Source: JAIQFL01 sp035295745 (GTDB lineage: Bacteria; Acidobacteriota; Terriglobia; Bryobacterales; Bryobacteraceae). From it: a stretch of DNA of 34,020 nt. The stretch spans positions 1 through 34,020 of the forward strand of contig DATGIL010000020.1 of the NCBI GenBank assembly GCA_035295745.1, written 5' to 3'. The position numbers and the translations under genes were made by a program. The notes below the pieces were generated by a model, which saw only the letters and a program-made list of their open reading frames with translations, made no database searches and was not told the DNA's origin. Shown here piece after piece: positions 9,353-17,188 of this stretch. Every line of letters begins with the position of its first letter. The stretch's first letter is position 1.

Positions 9353-9381
9353 TTCATAGCACAGCAGAGGTGGAAACACAA
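9353..9381 (-). promoter_or_regulatory. Sigma70-like promoter of the ferredoxin gene
   Basis: On the minus strand, TTGTGT (9381-9376) is followed by exactly 17 bp and then TATGAA (9358-9353). The predicted start site near 9346 gives a leader of about 20 nt with a weak purine stretch (aggaaaa) before ATG 9326. The spacing is ideal, but the hexamers are only partial matches. Confidence 0.45.
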
Positions 9382-9435
9382 TTCGTCCGAAGCTAAAGTT
9401 GCCAAATCTTCCGTCTCGGCACGAAACTGAATAGG

Positions 9436-10320
9436 ATGCCAGCCAGAGTTCGAAAAGCCGTTTTTCCCGCCGCTGGGCTCGGCACTCGCTTTTTGCCAGC
9501 TACCAAAGCCCAGCCCAAAGAGATGTTGCCGATCGTCGACAAGCCGATCATCCAGTATGGGGTGGAGGAGGCACTCCATTCGGGGATTCAGAACATCATT
9601 ATCGTGACCGGGCGCGGGAAGACCGCGATCGAAGATCACTTCGACGTCAGCTTCGAGTTGGAATACCTTTTGGAGTCCCGGAACAAGAAAGAGCTTCTGG
9701 CGATCGTCCACAATATTTCGGACATGATCGACGTGTCGTATGTACGCCAGAAGGAGGCGTTGGGGTTGGGACACGCGGTCCTGCGAACCATGGAAATGGT
9801 GGGCGATGAACCCTTCGCCGTGGTTCTGGCCGACGACGTCATCGAGGCAGAGACTCCCTGCCTCCGGCAACTGCTTGACGTCCACGACTTTTTTGGCGCG
9901 CCCGTACTGGCGGTCATGGAGGTCCCTGCGGACACGATCTCTTCCTACGGAGCAATCGATGCAGAACCGGTCTCCCACAACGGGTCGAACGACCGTCTGT
10001 TCCGGATCCGGAACTTGGTGGAGAAGCCGAAACAATCCGAGGCGCCTTCCAATCTGGCGATCATTGGGCGCTACGTCCTGACGCCCGAAATCTTCAACTC
10101 GCTGCAAGCCATCGATCCGGGCTCCGGAGGAGAAATCCAGCTTACCGATGCCTTGAAACATCTGTTGCGGAGCCGTCCGGTCTACGCCTACCGTTTCGAA
10201 GGTACGCGCTACGATGCCGGCGATAAGTTGGGATTCCTGAAGGCCACCGTAGAATATGCGCTACGCCGCCGCGACCTGGGCGGCCCCTTCCGTGAGTATC
10301 TGAAGGGGCTGAATCTGTAG
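9436..10320 (+). CDS. galU: UTP-glucose-1-phosphate uridylyltransferase
   Basis: A 294-residue nucleotidyltransferase making UDP-glucose from UTP and glucose-1-phosphate, the donor for LPS core, exopolysaccharide and trehalose or glycogen-related sugars. The N-terminal signature FPAAGLGTRFLPATKAQPKEMLP contains the nucleotide-binding GxGTRxLPxTK and catalytic lysines. IDKP/VDKPIIQYGVEEA and VEKPK later in the chain also match GalU, as do length and the AGDKLGFLKATVEYAL block. Only 15 bp separate it from the following CDP-alcohol phosphatidyltransferase gene, so the two are probably co-transcribed. Confidence 0.95.
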   Translation: MPARVRKAVFPAAGLGTRFLPATKAQPKEMLPIVDKPIIQYGVEEALHSGIQNIIIVTGRGKTAIEDHFDVSFELEYLLESRNKKELLAIVHNISDMIDVSYVRQKEALGLGHAVLRTMEMVGDEPFAVVLADDVIEAETPCLRQLLDVHDFFGAPVLAVMEVPADTISSYGAIDAEPVSHNGSNDRLFRIRNLVEKPKQSEAPSNLAIIGRYVLTPEIFNSLQAIDPGSGGEIQLTDALKHLLRSRPVYAYRFEGTRYDAGDKLGFLKATVEYALRRRDLGGPFREYLKGLNL

Positions 10321-10335
10321 TTCACAGGCTGTCAT

Positions 10336-10944
10336 TTGCCGCCCCAACCGAATCGGCGACCCCTTCGATCGCGCAACACCCAGTGGGCATCCTGGTTCGC
10401 TCGCCTGCTGGTCCGCGCGAAGGTTCTGCCGAATTTCATTTCGCTCGCGAGCCTGGTCGCGGCGGGCGCCGCGGGATACTGCCTTTTGCGTGCCTGGTAT
10501 TGGCTGGCTGCGATCGGGATCCTGCTTCGCCTGCTCTGCAATCTGATGGACGGGATGGTGGCGGTGGAGGGCGGCCTCGGCTCTGCTTCCGGCGAAATCT
10601 ATAACGACCTGCCGGATCGCATCTCCGATGCGCTGATTCTCTGTACCGCGGGTTACTTCCTTCCGTGGCCGGCGTACTCACGGGAGTTGGGCTGGATTGC
10701 GGCCTTGCTGGCCGTAATGACCGCGTACATCCGGGTCCTGGGCGGAGCTTTGGGATTGCCGCAGAACTTTACCGGTCCGATGGCCAAGCCTCAACGGATG
10801 GCCGTAATGATCGCCGCCTGCGTGCTGGCGCCCTTCGATGTTCGCGTCGTGGCACTCGCTTTGATGGTGATCATCGTGGGCAGTTTAATCACAGCGGCAG
10901 TGCGGCTGCGTAAGATTGTCCGCAATTTGGAGCAAAGAGGTTAG
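10336..10944 (+). CDS. CDP-alcohol phosphatidyltransferase-family membrane protein (YnbA-like)
   Basis: A 202-residue membrane protein with about five hydrophobic segments. It has the family motif, but in altered form. The canonical pattern is DGxxAR-x8-G-x3-D-x3-D. Here it reads DGMVAV, then G-EIY-N-D-LP-D-R. The Arg is replaced by Val and the first Asp of the second half by Asn, with an extra Asp next to it. From memory, E. coli YnbA also carries Asn at that position, so this is probably a natural subfamily and not a dead enzyme. It should transfer a phosphatidyl or related group from a CDP-linked donor to an alcohol acceptor at the membrane; the substrate is unknown. The only usable start is TTG 10336, since the frame has a stop at the galU TAG. 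It is likely in an operon with galU. Confidence 0.78.
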   Translation: MPPQPNRRPLRSRNTQWASWFARLLVRAKVLPNFISLASLVAAGAAGYCLLRAWYWLAAIGILLRLLCNLMDGMVAVEGGLGSASGEIYNDLPDRISDALILCTAGYFLPWPAYSRELGWIAALLAVMTAYIRVLGGALGLPQNFTGPMAKPQRMAVMIAACVLAPFDVRVVALALMVIIVGSLITAAVRLRKIVRNLEQRG

Positions 10945-10976
10945 CTTTCGAACTTGACTCGGCCTAATGCAAGCAT

Positions 10977-10982
10977 GATAAT
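10977..10982 (+). promoter_or_regulatory. Possible -10 box (GATAAT) placing adk as leaderless
   Basis: GATAAT ends 7 bp before the GTG start at 10990, which is the normal distance from a -10 box to the transcription start. If used, the mRNA would begin at the start codon itself. The only purine run (aagg, 10985-10988) is too close to the GTG to serve as a ribosome site. Confidence 0.35.
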
Positions 10983-10989
10983 TTAAGGT

Positions 10990-11673
10990 GTGATTATCCT
11001 TTTATTCGGCCCGCCCGGATGTGGCAAAGGGACGCAAGCGGTTTTCCTTGCGGAACGCCTCCAGATCCCCGCGATCTCCACCGGAGAGATGTTTCGCGCG
11101 GAATGCAAAGCCGGCACCGATTTGGGCCGGAAGGCCTGCTCGATTCTGTCGAACGGCGGGCTGGTCGGCGACGAGATCGTTAATGGGATCGTCGCCAACC
11201 GGATCACGAGGCCGGATTGCGCCAACGGCTTCCTGCTGGATGGGTATCCGCGCACACTTCCCCAGGCCATGCAGTTCTCGGCATTGCTCGACGCCAAACA
11301 TCTGCCCGAACCAATCGTGATCCACCTGGATGTTCCCGAGACAGCGCTCGTTTCGCGTCTCACCGCGCGCCGGCAATGTCCCAAGTGCCTGCGAATTTAT
11401 AACCTTTTATCGCAGCCCCCCCAAGTCGCAGAGATCTGCGACGCCGACGGGGCAAGCCTGCTCACTCGGGAAGACGACAAAGAAGAGGTGATTCGCCAGC
11501 GGCTGCGAGCTTACCACGATCTGACCGGGCCGATCCTCAACTGGTACGGAAAGTCCTTGGTCCGGAGAATTGACGGCGAGGGGCCTCCCCGTCGCGTCGC
11601 CGAGGCGATCCAGCAAGCCGTGCTGTCGGGCGGGGTACCCTTCAATTCAATGGTTGAAGCGCCCGCCTGCTGA
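10990..11673 (+). CDS. adk: Adenylate kinase with zinc-type lid
   Basis: A 227-residue nucleoside monophosphate kinase (ATP + AMP to 2 ADP). The P-loop is GPPGCGKGTQ at residues 7-16. The AMP-binding region STGEMFRAE and the DGYPRT motif are present. The lid carries CPKC followed by CDAD, a Cys-Cys-Cys-Asp zinc set like that of Bacillus Adk. The start is GTG 10990: an in-frame ATG at 10975 is followed at once by TAA, and VIILLFGPPG aligns with the usual MxIxLxGPPG. A short proline-rich insertion lies inside the lid, and the C-terminal 25 residues are longer than in E. coli Adk. A second adk elsewhere in the genome, near the secY ribosomal cluster, is possible and cannot be checked here. Confidence 0.88.
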   Translation: MIILLFGPPGCGKGTQAVFLAERLQIPAISTGEMFRAECKAGTDLGRKACSILSNGGLVGDEIVNGIVANRITRPDCANGFLLDGYPRTLPQAMQFSALLDAKHLPEPIVIHLDVPETALVSRLTARRQCPKCLRIYNLLSQPPQVAEICDADGASLLTREDDKEEVIRQRLRAYHDLTGPILNWYGKSLVRRIDGEGPPRRVAEAIQQAVLSGGVPFNSMVEAPAC

Positions 11674-11716
11674 GGCACGGCTCCGACGCGAACCAAACGC
11701 CAGCCCAGATCATTCC

Positions 11717-11959
11717 CTCACACTTGTGGCTCGTAACCTACCCAAAATGCGGTTCGCGCGATACCTCGCTTGCGAGCCGCGCGCGTTAGCAAGCGATGTC
11801 CCATCGCTACGTGGGGAAGGCCCTCCCGGATTTTTTACCGCTTCTCACTCTCACAGTCGCGGCTCGTAAACTTGCTGGCAACAAGCTGTTTGATTTGCGA
11901 GCCGCACGCATCAGATCACAGTTGTGGTTCGCAATACGAGCGCGCGCGTTAGCAAGCGT
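11717..11959. repeat. Cluster of short REP-like repeats in the adk / adenosine-kinase gap
   Basis: This lies in the 334-bp gene-free stretch 11674-12007. Type A is the core tgcgagccgcgcgcgttagc, full at 11771-11790, degraded at 11896-11914, and nearly full at 11936-11958. The first copy is framed by perfect 7-bp arms cgcttgc (11767-11773) and gcaagcg (11789-11795). Type B, about ctcacagttgtggctcgtaa, is at 11717-11737, 11850-11870 and 11915-11934. The two types alternate. Small open frames across this stretch have no family resemblance and are not called as genes. Confidence 0.65.
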
Positions 11960-12007
11960 CCGGCGATACGTCAGTCGGACTTCTGAAACGACGTACCAAG
12001 TGCACCG

Positions 12008-12490
12008 CTAGCGTTTGTAGCCGATGGTGCGCAGGAAACTTCGCCGCTTAGCTGCATCGTCCGCCGTCTCGACGCCCTTCGGCGAGAACCCATCTACCAC
12101 ACCCAGGATTCCTCTGCCCTGCGCAGTCTCCACAACCACCGCCTCCACTGGATTGGCGGTCGCGCAATAAATCGAGCAGACTTCCGGAACGTCCTTGATG
12201 CGGCCGAGCACGTTGATAGGATAACCGTCCCGCATCGCGACCACGAAAACATGCCCCGCTGCCAGGGCCGACGCGTTGCGCGTCGCCATCGCGATGAGGC
12301 CGTCGTCGTTCCCGTCGACGCGCGTCAGGCACGGACCTGAGGCCTCGTTAAAGGCCACGCCGAATTTCATCTGCGGCACGGTATTGACGATCGCCTCGTA
12401 AATGTCCTCGACGGTCTTGATGAAGTGGGTCTGTCCGACAATCAGATTCCCACCCTCCGGGATTTCCAGCGGTACAGTCTTGAGTTCCAT
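12008..12490 (-). CDS. Adenosine-specific kinase (DUF355 family)
   Basis: A 160-residue protein matching the adenosine-specific kinase family first characterised structurally from archaea. Characteristic blocks are GQTHFIKTVEDIYEA near the start, MKFGVAFNEASGPCLTRVDGND in the middle, GHVFVVAMRDGYPINVL, and IYCATANPVEAVV followed by RGILGVVDGFSP. It is a small single-domain protein without a classical P-loop. Its role is expected to be adenosine phosphorylation and salvage, though biochemical evidence for the family is limited. It is the last gene of the minus-strand group after the VWA gene, 128 bp away, and no Shine-Dalgarno is visible. A perfect 11-bp palindrome lies just 13 bp upstream of its ATG. 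Confidence 0.85.
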   Translation of the reverse strand: MELKTVPLEIPEGGNLIVGQTHFIKTVEDIYEAIVNTVPQMKFGVAFNEASGPCLTRVDGNDDGLIAMATRNASALAAGHVFVVAMRDGYPINVLGRIKDVPEVCSIYCATANPVEAVVVETAQGRGILGVVDGFSPKGVETADDAAKRRSFLRTIGYKR

Positions 12491-12503
12491 AGGAAGTAAT
12501 CAG

Positions 12504-12529
12504 GATATCAACCATCCGTGGTTGATATC
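12504..12529. promoter_or_regulatory. Perfect 11-bp palindrome upstream of the adenosine-specific kinase gene
   Basis: gatatcaacca (12504-12514) and tggttgatatc (12519-12529) are exact reverse complements around tccg. The near edge is 13 bp from the ATG at 12490. It has no T-tract on the minus strand, so an operator or an mRNA hairpin near the start codon is more likely than a terminator. No regulator gene is adjacent. Confidence 0.55.
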
Positions 12530-12618
12530 GCTTGCTTGACGCGCGCGGCGATTCCACGAACCACGTCCGTAAAGGGAGTGTTCTTGCCAGACGAGGATGT
12601 ACTCACAAAACGACGGGC

Positions 12619-13854
12619 CTAATGAATCGTGCGCGTCTTTCGATTCATGTAATCCATCAACAGATACTGCCCGAGTGTGTAGGGAGTGGTGAAGTACGCC
12701 TTCCCGTGACACAGCTCCGTGACCTTCTGCACGAAATTCACGAGCCCGTAATCGCTGGCCAGCATGAAGGTATTGATCAGAATCCCCTGCTTCTTGCAGC
12801 GGTTGACTTCTTCCAGAGTCTTGCTGATCACCAGAGGATCCAGTCCGAACGCGTTCTTATACATCCGGCCGTCGTCCAACGTCAGGCAGCTTGGCTTGCC
12901 GTCGGTGATCATGACAATCTGCCGCATGTCCTTGCGCTCGCGATTCAGCAGCTTCTGTGCCAGAATCAGCCCGTCGCGCGTGTTGGTATAGTACGGCCCC
13001 ACCTGGACCCGCGCTAACTGGCTGATGGCCAGCTCTTCTGCCGTGTCGTGGAACAGCACGCAACGCAGACTGTCGCCGGGATATTGTGTGCGAATCAGGT
13101 GCGCCAGGGCCAGCGCCACCTTCTTCGCCGGCGTGAAGCGATCCTCGCCGTACAAGATCATGCTGTGGCTGCAATCCAGCATCAGCACGGTGGCGCAGGA
13201 ACTCTGATATTCGCACTGATGCACGTGCAGGTCCGAGTAGTCCATGTCCAACGGCACCTTGGCGCCTTCGCGCCGGATCGCGGAAAATAGCGTCTCGCTG
13301 ATGTCGAGATTCAGGGTGTCGCCAAACTCGTACTGCTTGGACGATCCCGATGCCTCGATGCCGGTGGCCAGATCGCGCGTGTCGTGACGTCCGAAGCTCG
13401 ATTTGCCAAGCGACCCGAGCAGGTCCTTCAGGGTCTTGAAGCCCAGGAAGTCGAGCGACTTATCGGTGACCTCGAACCGCACCTTGCTGTCCGGATTGTC
13501 GCCGACTCCGGAGCCGTTCTGCTGGCGGCCTGGCTCGGGCATACTGATCTGCCCTTCGTCCACCATCTTCTGCACCAGGTTCTCCAGCAGCTTATCCATC
13601 TGCTCGGGCGACATCTTCTGCAGCCGCTCCATCATTTCGTTCAAGCTGTCGTTGTCGAAAAGCTTGCCCTGTTCCAGCGCTTGTTGGATGGCCTTCTTAA
13701 GGTCTTCGAGAGTGTGCTGGTTCCACTCGCTGAAAGGCATGTACTGCGTATTGAAGCCGCTCTCGAGCAGAAAATCCGACAACGCCTGAAGCAGATCTTC
13801 GGCGCTGATACCCATGTCCTCGCCCGTATAGCGTGAATAATTGATCCACTTCAT
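12619..13854 (-). CDS. VWA-domain protein partnered with a MoxR-type ATPase
   Basis: A 411-residue cytosolic protein. The C-terminal half is a von Willebrand A domain with a MIDAS DxSxS at LDCSHSM (Asp227, Ser229, Ser231) and the later TDG of ITDGKPSC. The N-terminal half is helical and Met/Gln/Leu-rich, with no recognised domain. The frame is open upstream to ATG 13929, but ATG 13854 is preferred because aaggggg precedes it by about 5 bp and the conserved sequence (MKWINYSRYTGEDMG) begins there. It lies 112 bp downstream of the AAA gene. The pair resembles the ChlI/ChlD and MoxR-VWA arrangement, where the ATPase remodels a target bound by the VWA protein. The target is unknown, and no magnesium-porphyrin genes are nearby. 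Confidence 0.82.
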   Translation of the reverse strand: MKWINYSRYTGEDMGISAEDLLQALSDFLLESGFNTQYMPFSEWNQHTLEDLKKAIQQALEQGKLFDNDSLNEMMERLQKMSPEQMDKLLENLVQKMVDEGQISMPEPGRQQNGSGVGDNPDSKVRFEVTDKSLDFLGFKTLKDLLGSLGKSSFGRHDTRDLATGIEASGSSKQYEFGDTLNLDISETLFSAIRREGAKVPLDMDYSDLHVHQCEYQSSCATVLMLDCSHSMILYGEDRFTPAKKVALALAHLIRTQYPGDSLRCVLFHDTAEELAISQLARVQVGPYYTNTRDGLILAQKLLNRERKDMRQIVMITDGKPSCLTLDDGRMYKNAFGLDPLVISKTLEEVNRCKKQGILINTFMLASDYGLVNFVQKVTELCHGKAYFTTPYTLGQYLLMDYMNRKTRTIH

Positions 13855-13966
13855 GCGACCCCCTTCTGGAAGCAGGGCTAGAAGGTCAGGAAGAGGACGG
13901 GCGGGAAGAAACCACGTGCAGTACCGCACGACCTTCCCCGCCCACCGGCCCCGACCCCCAGCCCCT

Positions 13967-15466
13967 TCAGTTGTACTGGCGGCGGAAATTCGGACGTTCG
14001 CCCTTGCCGCCCTCTTCGCGTGGCTCGCGCTTCTTCTCTTCGGCCGCGAAGCCCCGCTCTTCGTTGCGGCTGATGCGGCGATGCGCGTACAGGCCTTCCA
14101 GCACGAACTCCGCGGCAGAGGCCCTCACTGCATCCGGCTCGTTCGATGTGAGGCCAAGCGCTTTGGTCTTTTCCATCAGGCCCTGAATTCCACCGAGTTG
14201 CTTTACCATGGTCGCCGAGTCGACGTTCTCGTCCAGCTTCAACGAGCCGCCCAGATCGAACCATTGGATGATGTGGCCGACGTTGACGCCTTCGTAGTAG
14301 TGATCGTAGATTTTGCCAACCGCCAGGCGAATCAACTCGCGTGCTACGGTATCGCCGCCTTTCAGTTCGCCCTCGTATTCCAGTTCGAGCTTGCCGGTAA
14401 TGGCGGGCAGCGCGGAGTAGAGGTCCAACATGCGCGGAACCGCCACCGCCTCCTTGGCCTTTAACGCCCTTCGCTCGGCATTCGAGACGACGTTCTCCAG
14501 AACGGAAATAGGCAGCCGTTGGGAAACGCCTGAGCGCTTGTCGATGCGTTTATCTTCGCGCGCCAGAAAGGCTAACTGCTCCACGACTTCCTTAATATAA
14601 TCCGGTACACGCACTTCTACCGGGGAGGACCGCTCGAGCCACGCCTCCTGTTCCGTAATCGCGATGCCTTGCTCGAGTACCGCCGGATAGTGGGTGCGAA
14701 TCTCGCTACCGATGCGATCCTTCAACGGCGTGATGATCTTCCCGCGGGCAGTGTAATCTTCTGGATTGGCGGTGAACACCAGCAGCACGTCGAGCGGCAG
14801 ACGCACCGGATAGCCTTTGATCTGTACGTCGCCTTCCTGCATGATGTTGAACAGGCCCACCTGAATCTTGCCGGCCAGGTCGGGCAGTTCGTTGACCGCG
14901 AAAATGCCACGGTTCGCGCGCGGCAGCAGGCCGTAATGGACCGTCAACTCGTCCGAAATGTCCTGCCCTCGGCGCGCGGCCTTGATCGGGTCGATGTCTC
15001 CGATCATGTCGGCGATGGTCACGTCAGGCGTGGCAAGCTTCTCCACGTAGCGCTGTTCGCGTTGCAGCCAGGCGACGGGAGCGTCCTCTCCCATTTCCGT
15101 GAGCAATCCACGGCACCTCCTGCAAATCGGTCGGTAGGGGTTGTCGTGGATCTCGCAACCCTCTACATACGGTGTAAACTCGTCCAACAATGCGGTCAAC
15201 ATGCGGATCAACCGCGTCTTGGCCTGGCCTCGCAGACCGAGCAGAATAAAATTGTGGCGCGACAGGACTGCATTTACCACCTGCGGCACCACCGTATCAT
15301 CAAACCCGATAATTCCTGGAAAGAGCGTTTCCCCACGCTGGATCTTGCAGATCAGATTGCCGCGCAATTCGTCTTTGACGGACCGGTTGGCAAGTTTGGA
15401 TTCGGAAAAGGAACTGTGGCGAAGCGCGCCTAGGGTACGGGGTAATTCCTGAGTGGCTCGGGACAA
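13967..15466 (-). CDS. MoxR / magnesium-chelatase-I-like AAA+ ATPase
   Basis: A 499-residue AAA+ ATPase. Walker A is GLRGQAKT (residues 77-84), the Walker B region GIFAVNELPDL, and sensor 1 LVFTANPEDY. A Cys-rich insert, CEIHDNPYRPICRRC (Cys104, His107, Cys115, Cys118), follows the first helix and may bind zinc. The C-terminus is charged (EEKKREPREEGGKGERP). I chose TTG 15466 because a strong aggggggtt site sits 6-8 bp upstream. The frame stays open to ATG 15577, which would extend across the lepB promoter and adds non-conserved sequence. It is co-directional with the downstream VWA gene, its probable partner. Often annotated as magnesium chelatase; a protein-remodelling role is more likely here. 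Confidence 0.83.
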   Translation of the reverse strand: MSRATQELPRTLGALRHSSFSESKLANRSVKDELRGNLICKIQRGETLFPGIIGFDDTVVPQVVNAVLSRHNFILLGLRGQAKTRLIRMLTALLDEFTPYVEGCEIHDNPYRPICRRCRGLLTEMGEDAPVAWLQREQRYVEKLATPDVTIADMIGDIDPIKAARRGQDISDELTVHYGLLPRANRGIFAVNELPDLAGKIQVGLFNIMQEGDVQIKGYPVRLPLDVLLVFTANPEDYTARGKIITPLKDRIGSEIRTHYPAVLEQGIAITEQEAWLERSSPVEVRVPDYIKEVVEQLAFLAREDKRIDKRSGVSQRLPISVLENVVSNAERRALKAKEAVAVPRMLDLYSALPAITGKLELEYEGELKGGDTVARELIRLAVGKIYDHYYEGVNVGHIIQWFDLGGSLKLDENVDSATMVKQLGGIQGLMEKTKALGLTSNEPDAVRASAAEFVLEGLYAHRRISRNEERGFAAEEKKREPREEGGKGERPNFRRQYN

Positions 15467-15538
15467 ATGAAACCCCCCTCTGTTCGCGATTGTAGCAGAC
15501 CCAACCTTCCGAGCGCGTTTCATCCGGGTCCCATTCGA

Positions 15539-15544
15539 TACAAT
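15539..15544 (+). promoter_or_regulatory. Possible -10 box (TACAAT) giving leaderless lepB
   Basis: TACAAT ends 6 bp before GTG 15551, the proposed lepB start. This is compatible with a transcript beginning at or next to the start codon. A -35 box is not evident. Confidence 0.33.
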
Positions 15545-15550
15545 GGCGGT

Positions 15551-16351
15551 GTGGAGACTAAGGTACAGACACCGCAATCGGACCCACCTGTAAGCACCTG
15601 GCGCCGCTTCTCGGAAATGACCCGCGATGTCCAGCGGGGATTCATTGCGGAGTGGACCGTGACCATCATCCTGCTACTATTCGCCACCACGACGCTGGTG
15701 CAGGCCTTCGTCATCCCGAGTGCTTCCATGGAGAGTTCGCTGCTGATTGGCGATCATGTGCTGGTGGATAAGTTGGTGTTCGCGCCGTATGGACCAGCGA
15801 CCAGGCACCTGCTGCCTTACCGCGATGTGCGGCGTGGCGACATCATCGTCTTCCGCTACCCGGTCGACATCACGCAGGACTACGTGAAGCGAGCCATCGG
15901 CGTCCCCGGGGATCACATCCGCTTGGTGAATAAACAACTTATGCTGAACGGCCACCTGGTGGACGAGCCTTACGTGCAACATATTTTTCCCGGCAACGAT
16001 CAATATCGCGACAATTTTCCTTCCGGACCGGTGCCCTCGAACGGCTCCGGCCTACTGGATATGCTGCAGAATCACGTGGTAAATGGCGAACTGGTGGTGC
16101 CGGAGGGCTACATCTTCGCGATGGGAGACAATCGAGACGACTCGCTCGACAGCCGTTACTGGGGCTTCGTGCCTCGCGAGAATATTGTCGGAACGCCAGT
16201 GGTGATTTATTGGTCGTTCGAAGCGCCAACACAGGATCTGACCAATCCGAATATCGGGCTCGATCACATCGTCGACGTGATCGCGCACTTCTTCACCAAG
16301 ACGCGCTGGAAACGCTCTTTTAAACTCCTGCGCGGCTACCCGCTGCAGTAG
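15551..16351 (+). CDS. lepB: Signal peptidase I
   Basis: A 266-residue membrane-anchored serine protease that removes signal peptides on the outer face of the inner membrane. One N-terminal transmembrane segment (TVTIILLLFATTTLVQAF) leads into IPSASMESSLLIGD, with catalytic Ser59. Box D gives DYVKRAIGVPGD with catalytic Lys113, and box E is MGDNRDDSLDSRYWG. Start choice: GTG 15551 follows a TACAAT box. ATG 15617 is the alternative and would also keep the membrane anchor. The frame runs upstream to ATG 15467, but that stretch has no family resemblance. An insert of about 30 residues (VQHIFPGND to NHVVNGEL) lies between boxes D and E. It converges with the unknown gene at 16355. Confidence 0.93.
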   Translation: METKVQTPQSDPPVSTWRRFSEMTRDVQRGFIAEWTVTIILLLFATTTLVQAFVIPSASMESSLLIGDHVLVDKLVFAPYGPATRHLLPYRDVRRGDIIVFRYPVDITQDYVKRAIGVPGDHIRLVNKQLMLNGHLVDEPYVQHIFPGNDQYRDNFPSGPVPSNGSGLLDMLQNHVVNGELVVPEGYIFAMGDNRDDSLDSRYWGFVPRENIVGTPVVIYWSFEAPTQDLTNPNIGLDHIVDVIAHFFTKTRWKRSFKLLRGYPLQ

Positions 16352-16355
16352 CCGC
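16332..16355. terminator. Hairpin spanning the convergent lepB / unknown-gene stops
   Basis: gcggctac (16332-16339) and gtagccgc (16348-16355) pair perfectly around an 8-nt loop. It overlaps the lepB stop codon and touches the stop of the opposite gene. It may act as a bidirectional stop, but there is no T-tract. Confidence 0.3.
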
Positions 16356-17104
16356 TACCGCGCTTTCAATTGCTCGGGAAGTACCGCGTATCCGTCGGGG
16401 GGCGGAAACAGTGAGATCAGCAGTTCCAGCCGGCGGCGAAGGTACCGGCTCGGCATCTGGCGAGGACCGGTCTCCACGTCGATGTCGCAGCAGGTGCCGT
16501 GCAGAAACAGCGTGAGCGTATCCTCGAAGGCCTGTCGGGCATACTCGCGGAACAGCTTGGTCTCTTTGCGAACATTGGTCTGCCGGCGCAGCAAGGCCTG
16601 CTTGAGATGCCAGCTCTTTTCGTCCACCTCGCCATGGACCTCGGCGCTCAGTTCCTCGCGTATGGTGCGGTAAAAGCGCTCCTGCACCTCGGCCGACCAC
16701 CGGTCTGCCACCACTCCGGAAAGTGCATTGTAGAACTGGTAGTGATAATCGGCGACCTCAATCTCCTTGATACCGAGAGCCAGAATCGTCATGTCGCCCG
16801 CGTCGCGGCGCGAACAGGGAATGTAGCGGGCGTCTGGCGGGCGCTCGAAAGTCACAAACTCTCCGTCCTTGCCGTTGCCCTTCTCTAAATAGGGGCCTAG
16901 AATCACGCCCATCTGCGGCAACGACGTCAGAATTGCGGGAGAAATGGCGGCGACCGGGTCGTTCAAATACTGCCGCAAATCGTCCTCCGCGATCGGCACG
17001 GTTGAAAAATAGGAGAACTTGCTGGTGATCGGAATCATCTCACCGCGAAAACGCGCGGCAAGTTCTTCGACCGTTAATTTCGGACGTTGTGCGTCAGTGG
17101 ACAT
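16355..17104 (-). CDS. Conserved-looking protein of unknown function
   Basis: A 249-residue soluble protein that I do not recognise. It has no signal peptide, membrane segment or nucleotide-binding motif. Its N-terminal third is ordinary globular sequence (FRGEMIPITSKFSYFSTVPIAEDD). The central part has many aromatic residues (ADYHYQFYNALSGVVADRWSAEVQERFYRTI), and the C-terminal third is rich in Arg and Leu helices with a CC pair (GTCCDID). Codon use and third-position GC look like the neighbouring real genes, and no better frame covers the region. It converges on lepB with only 3 bp between stops and diverges from lpxB, so it is probably transcribed alone. Confidence 0.72.
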   Translation of the reverse strand: MSTDAQRPKLTVEELAARFRGEMIPITSKFSYFSTVPIAEDDLRQYLNDPVAAISPAILTSLPQMGVILGPYLEKGNGKDGEFVTFERPPDARYIPCSRRDAGDMTILALGIKEIEVADYHYQFYNALSGVVADRWSAEVQERFYRTIREELSAEVHGEVDEKSWHLKQALLRRQTNVRKETKLFREYARQAFEDTLTLFLHGTCCDIDVETGPRQMPSRYLRRRLELLISLFPPPDGYAVLPEQLKAR

Positions 17105-17188
17105 CGAGATGGTGCGAAAGTAGCTCTACGATTGTAGCTTCGATTATGACGTACTGGGTAACGGGGAACGTACACCGCGCGGTCACGA

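Noticed and set aside
11717..11959. CRISPR-like array
   Set aside because: Repeats are short, of two alternating kinds, unevenly spaced and partly degraded, with no cas gene nearby. A REP-like cluster fits better.
11770..12011. Small coding genes between adk and the adenosine-specific kinase gene
   Set aside because: The open frames run through the repeats, overlap each other and show no family resemblance or ribosome sites.
13967..15466. True magnesium-chelatase subunit of bacteriochlorophyll synthesis
   Set aside because: There are no porphyrin or photosynthesis genes in the window, and the VWA partner lacks the AAA-like half of ChlD. A MoxR-VWA remodelling pair fits better.
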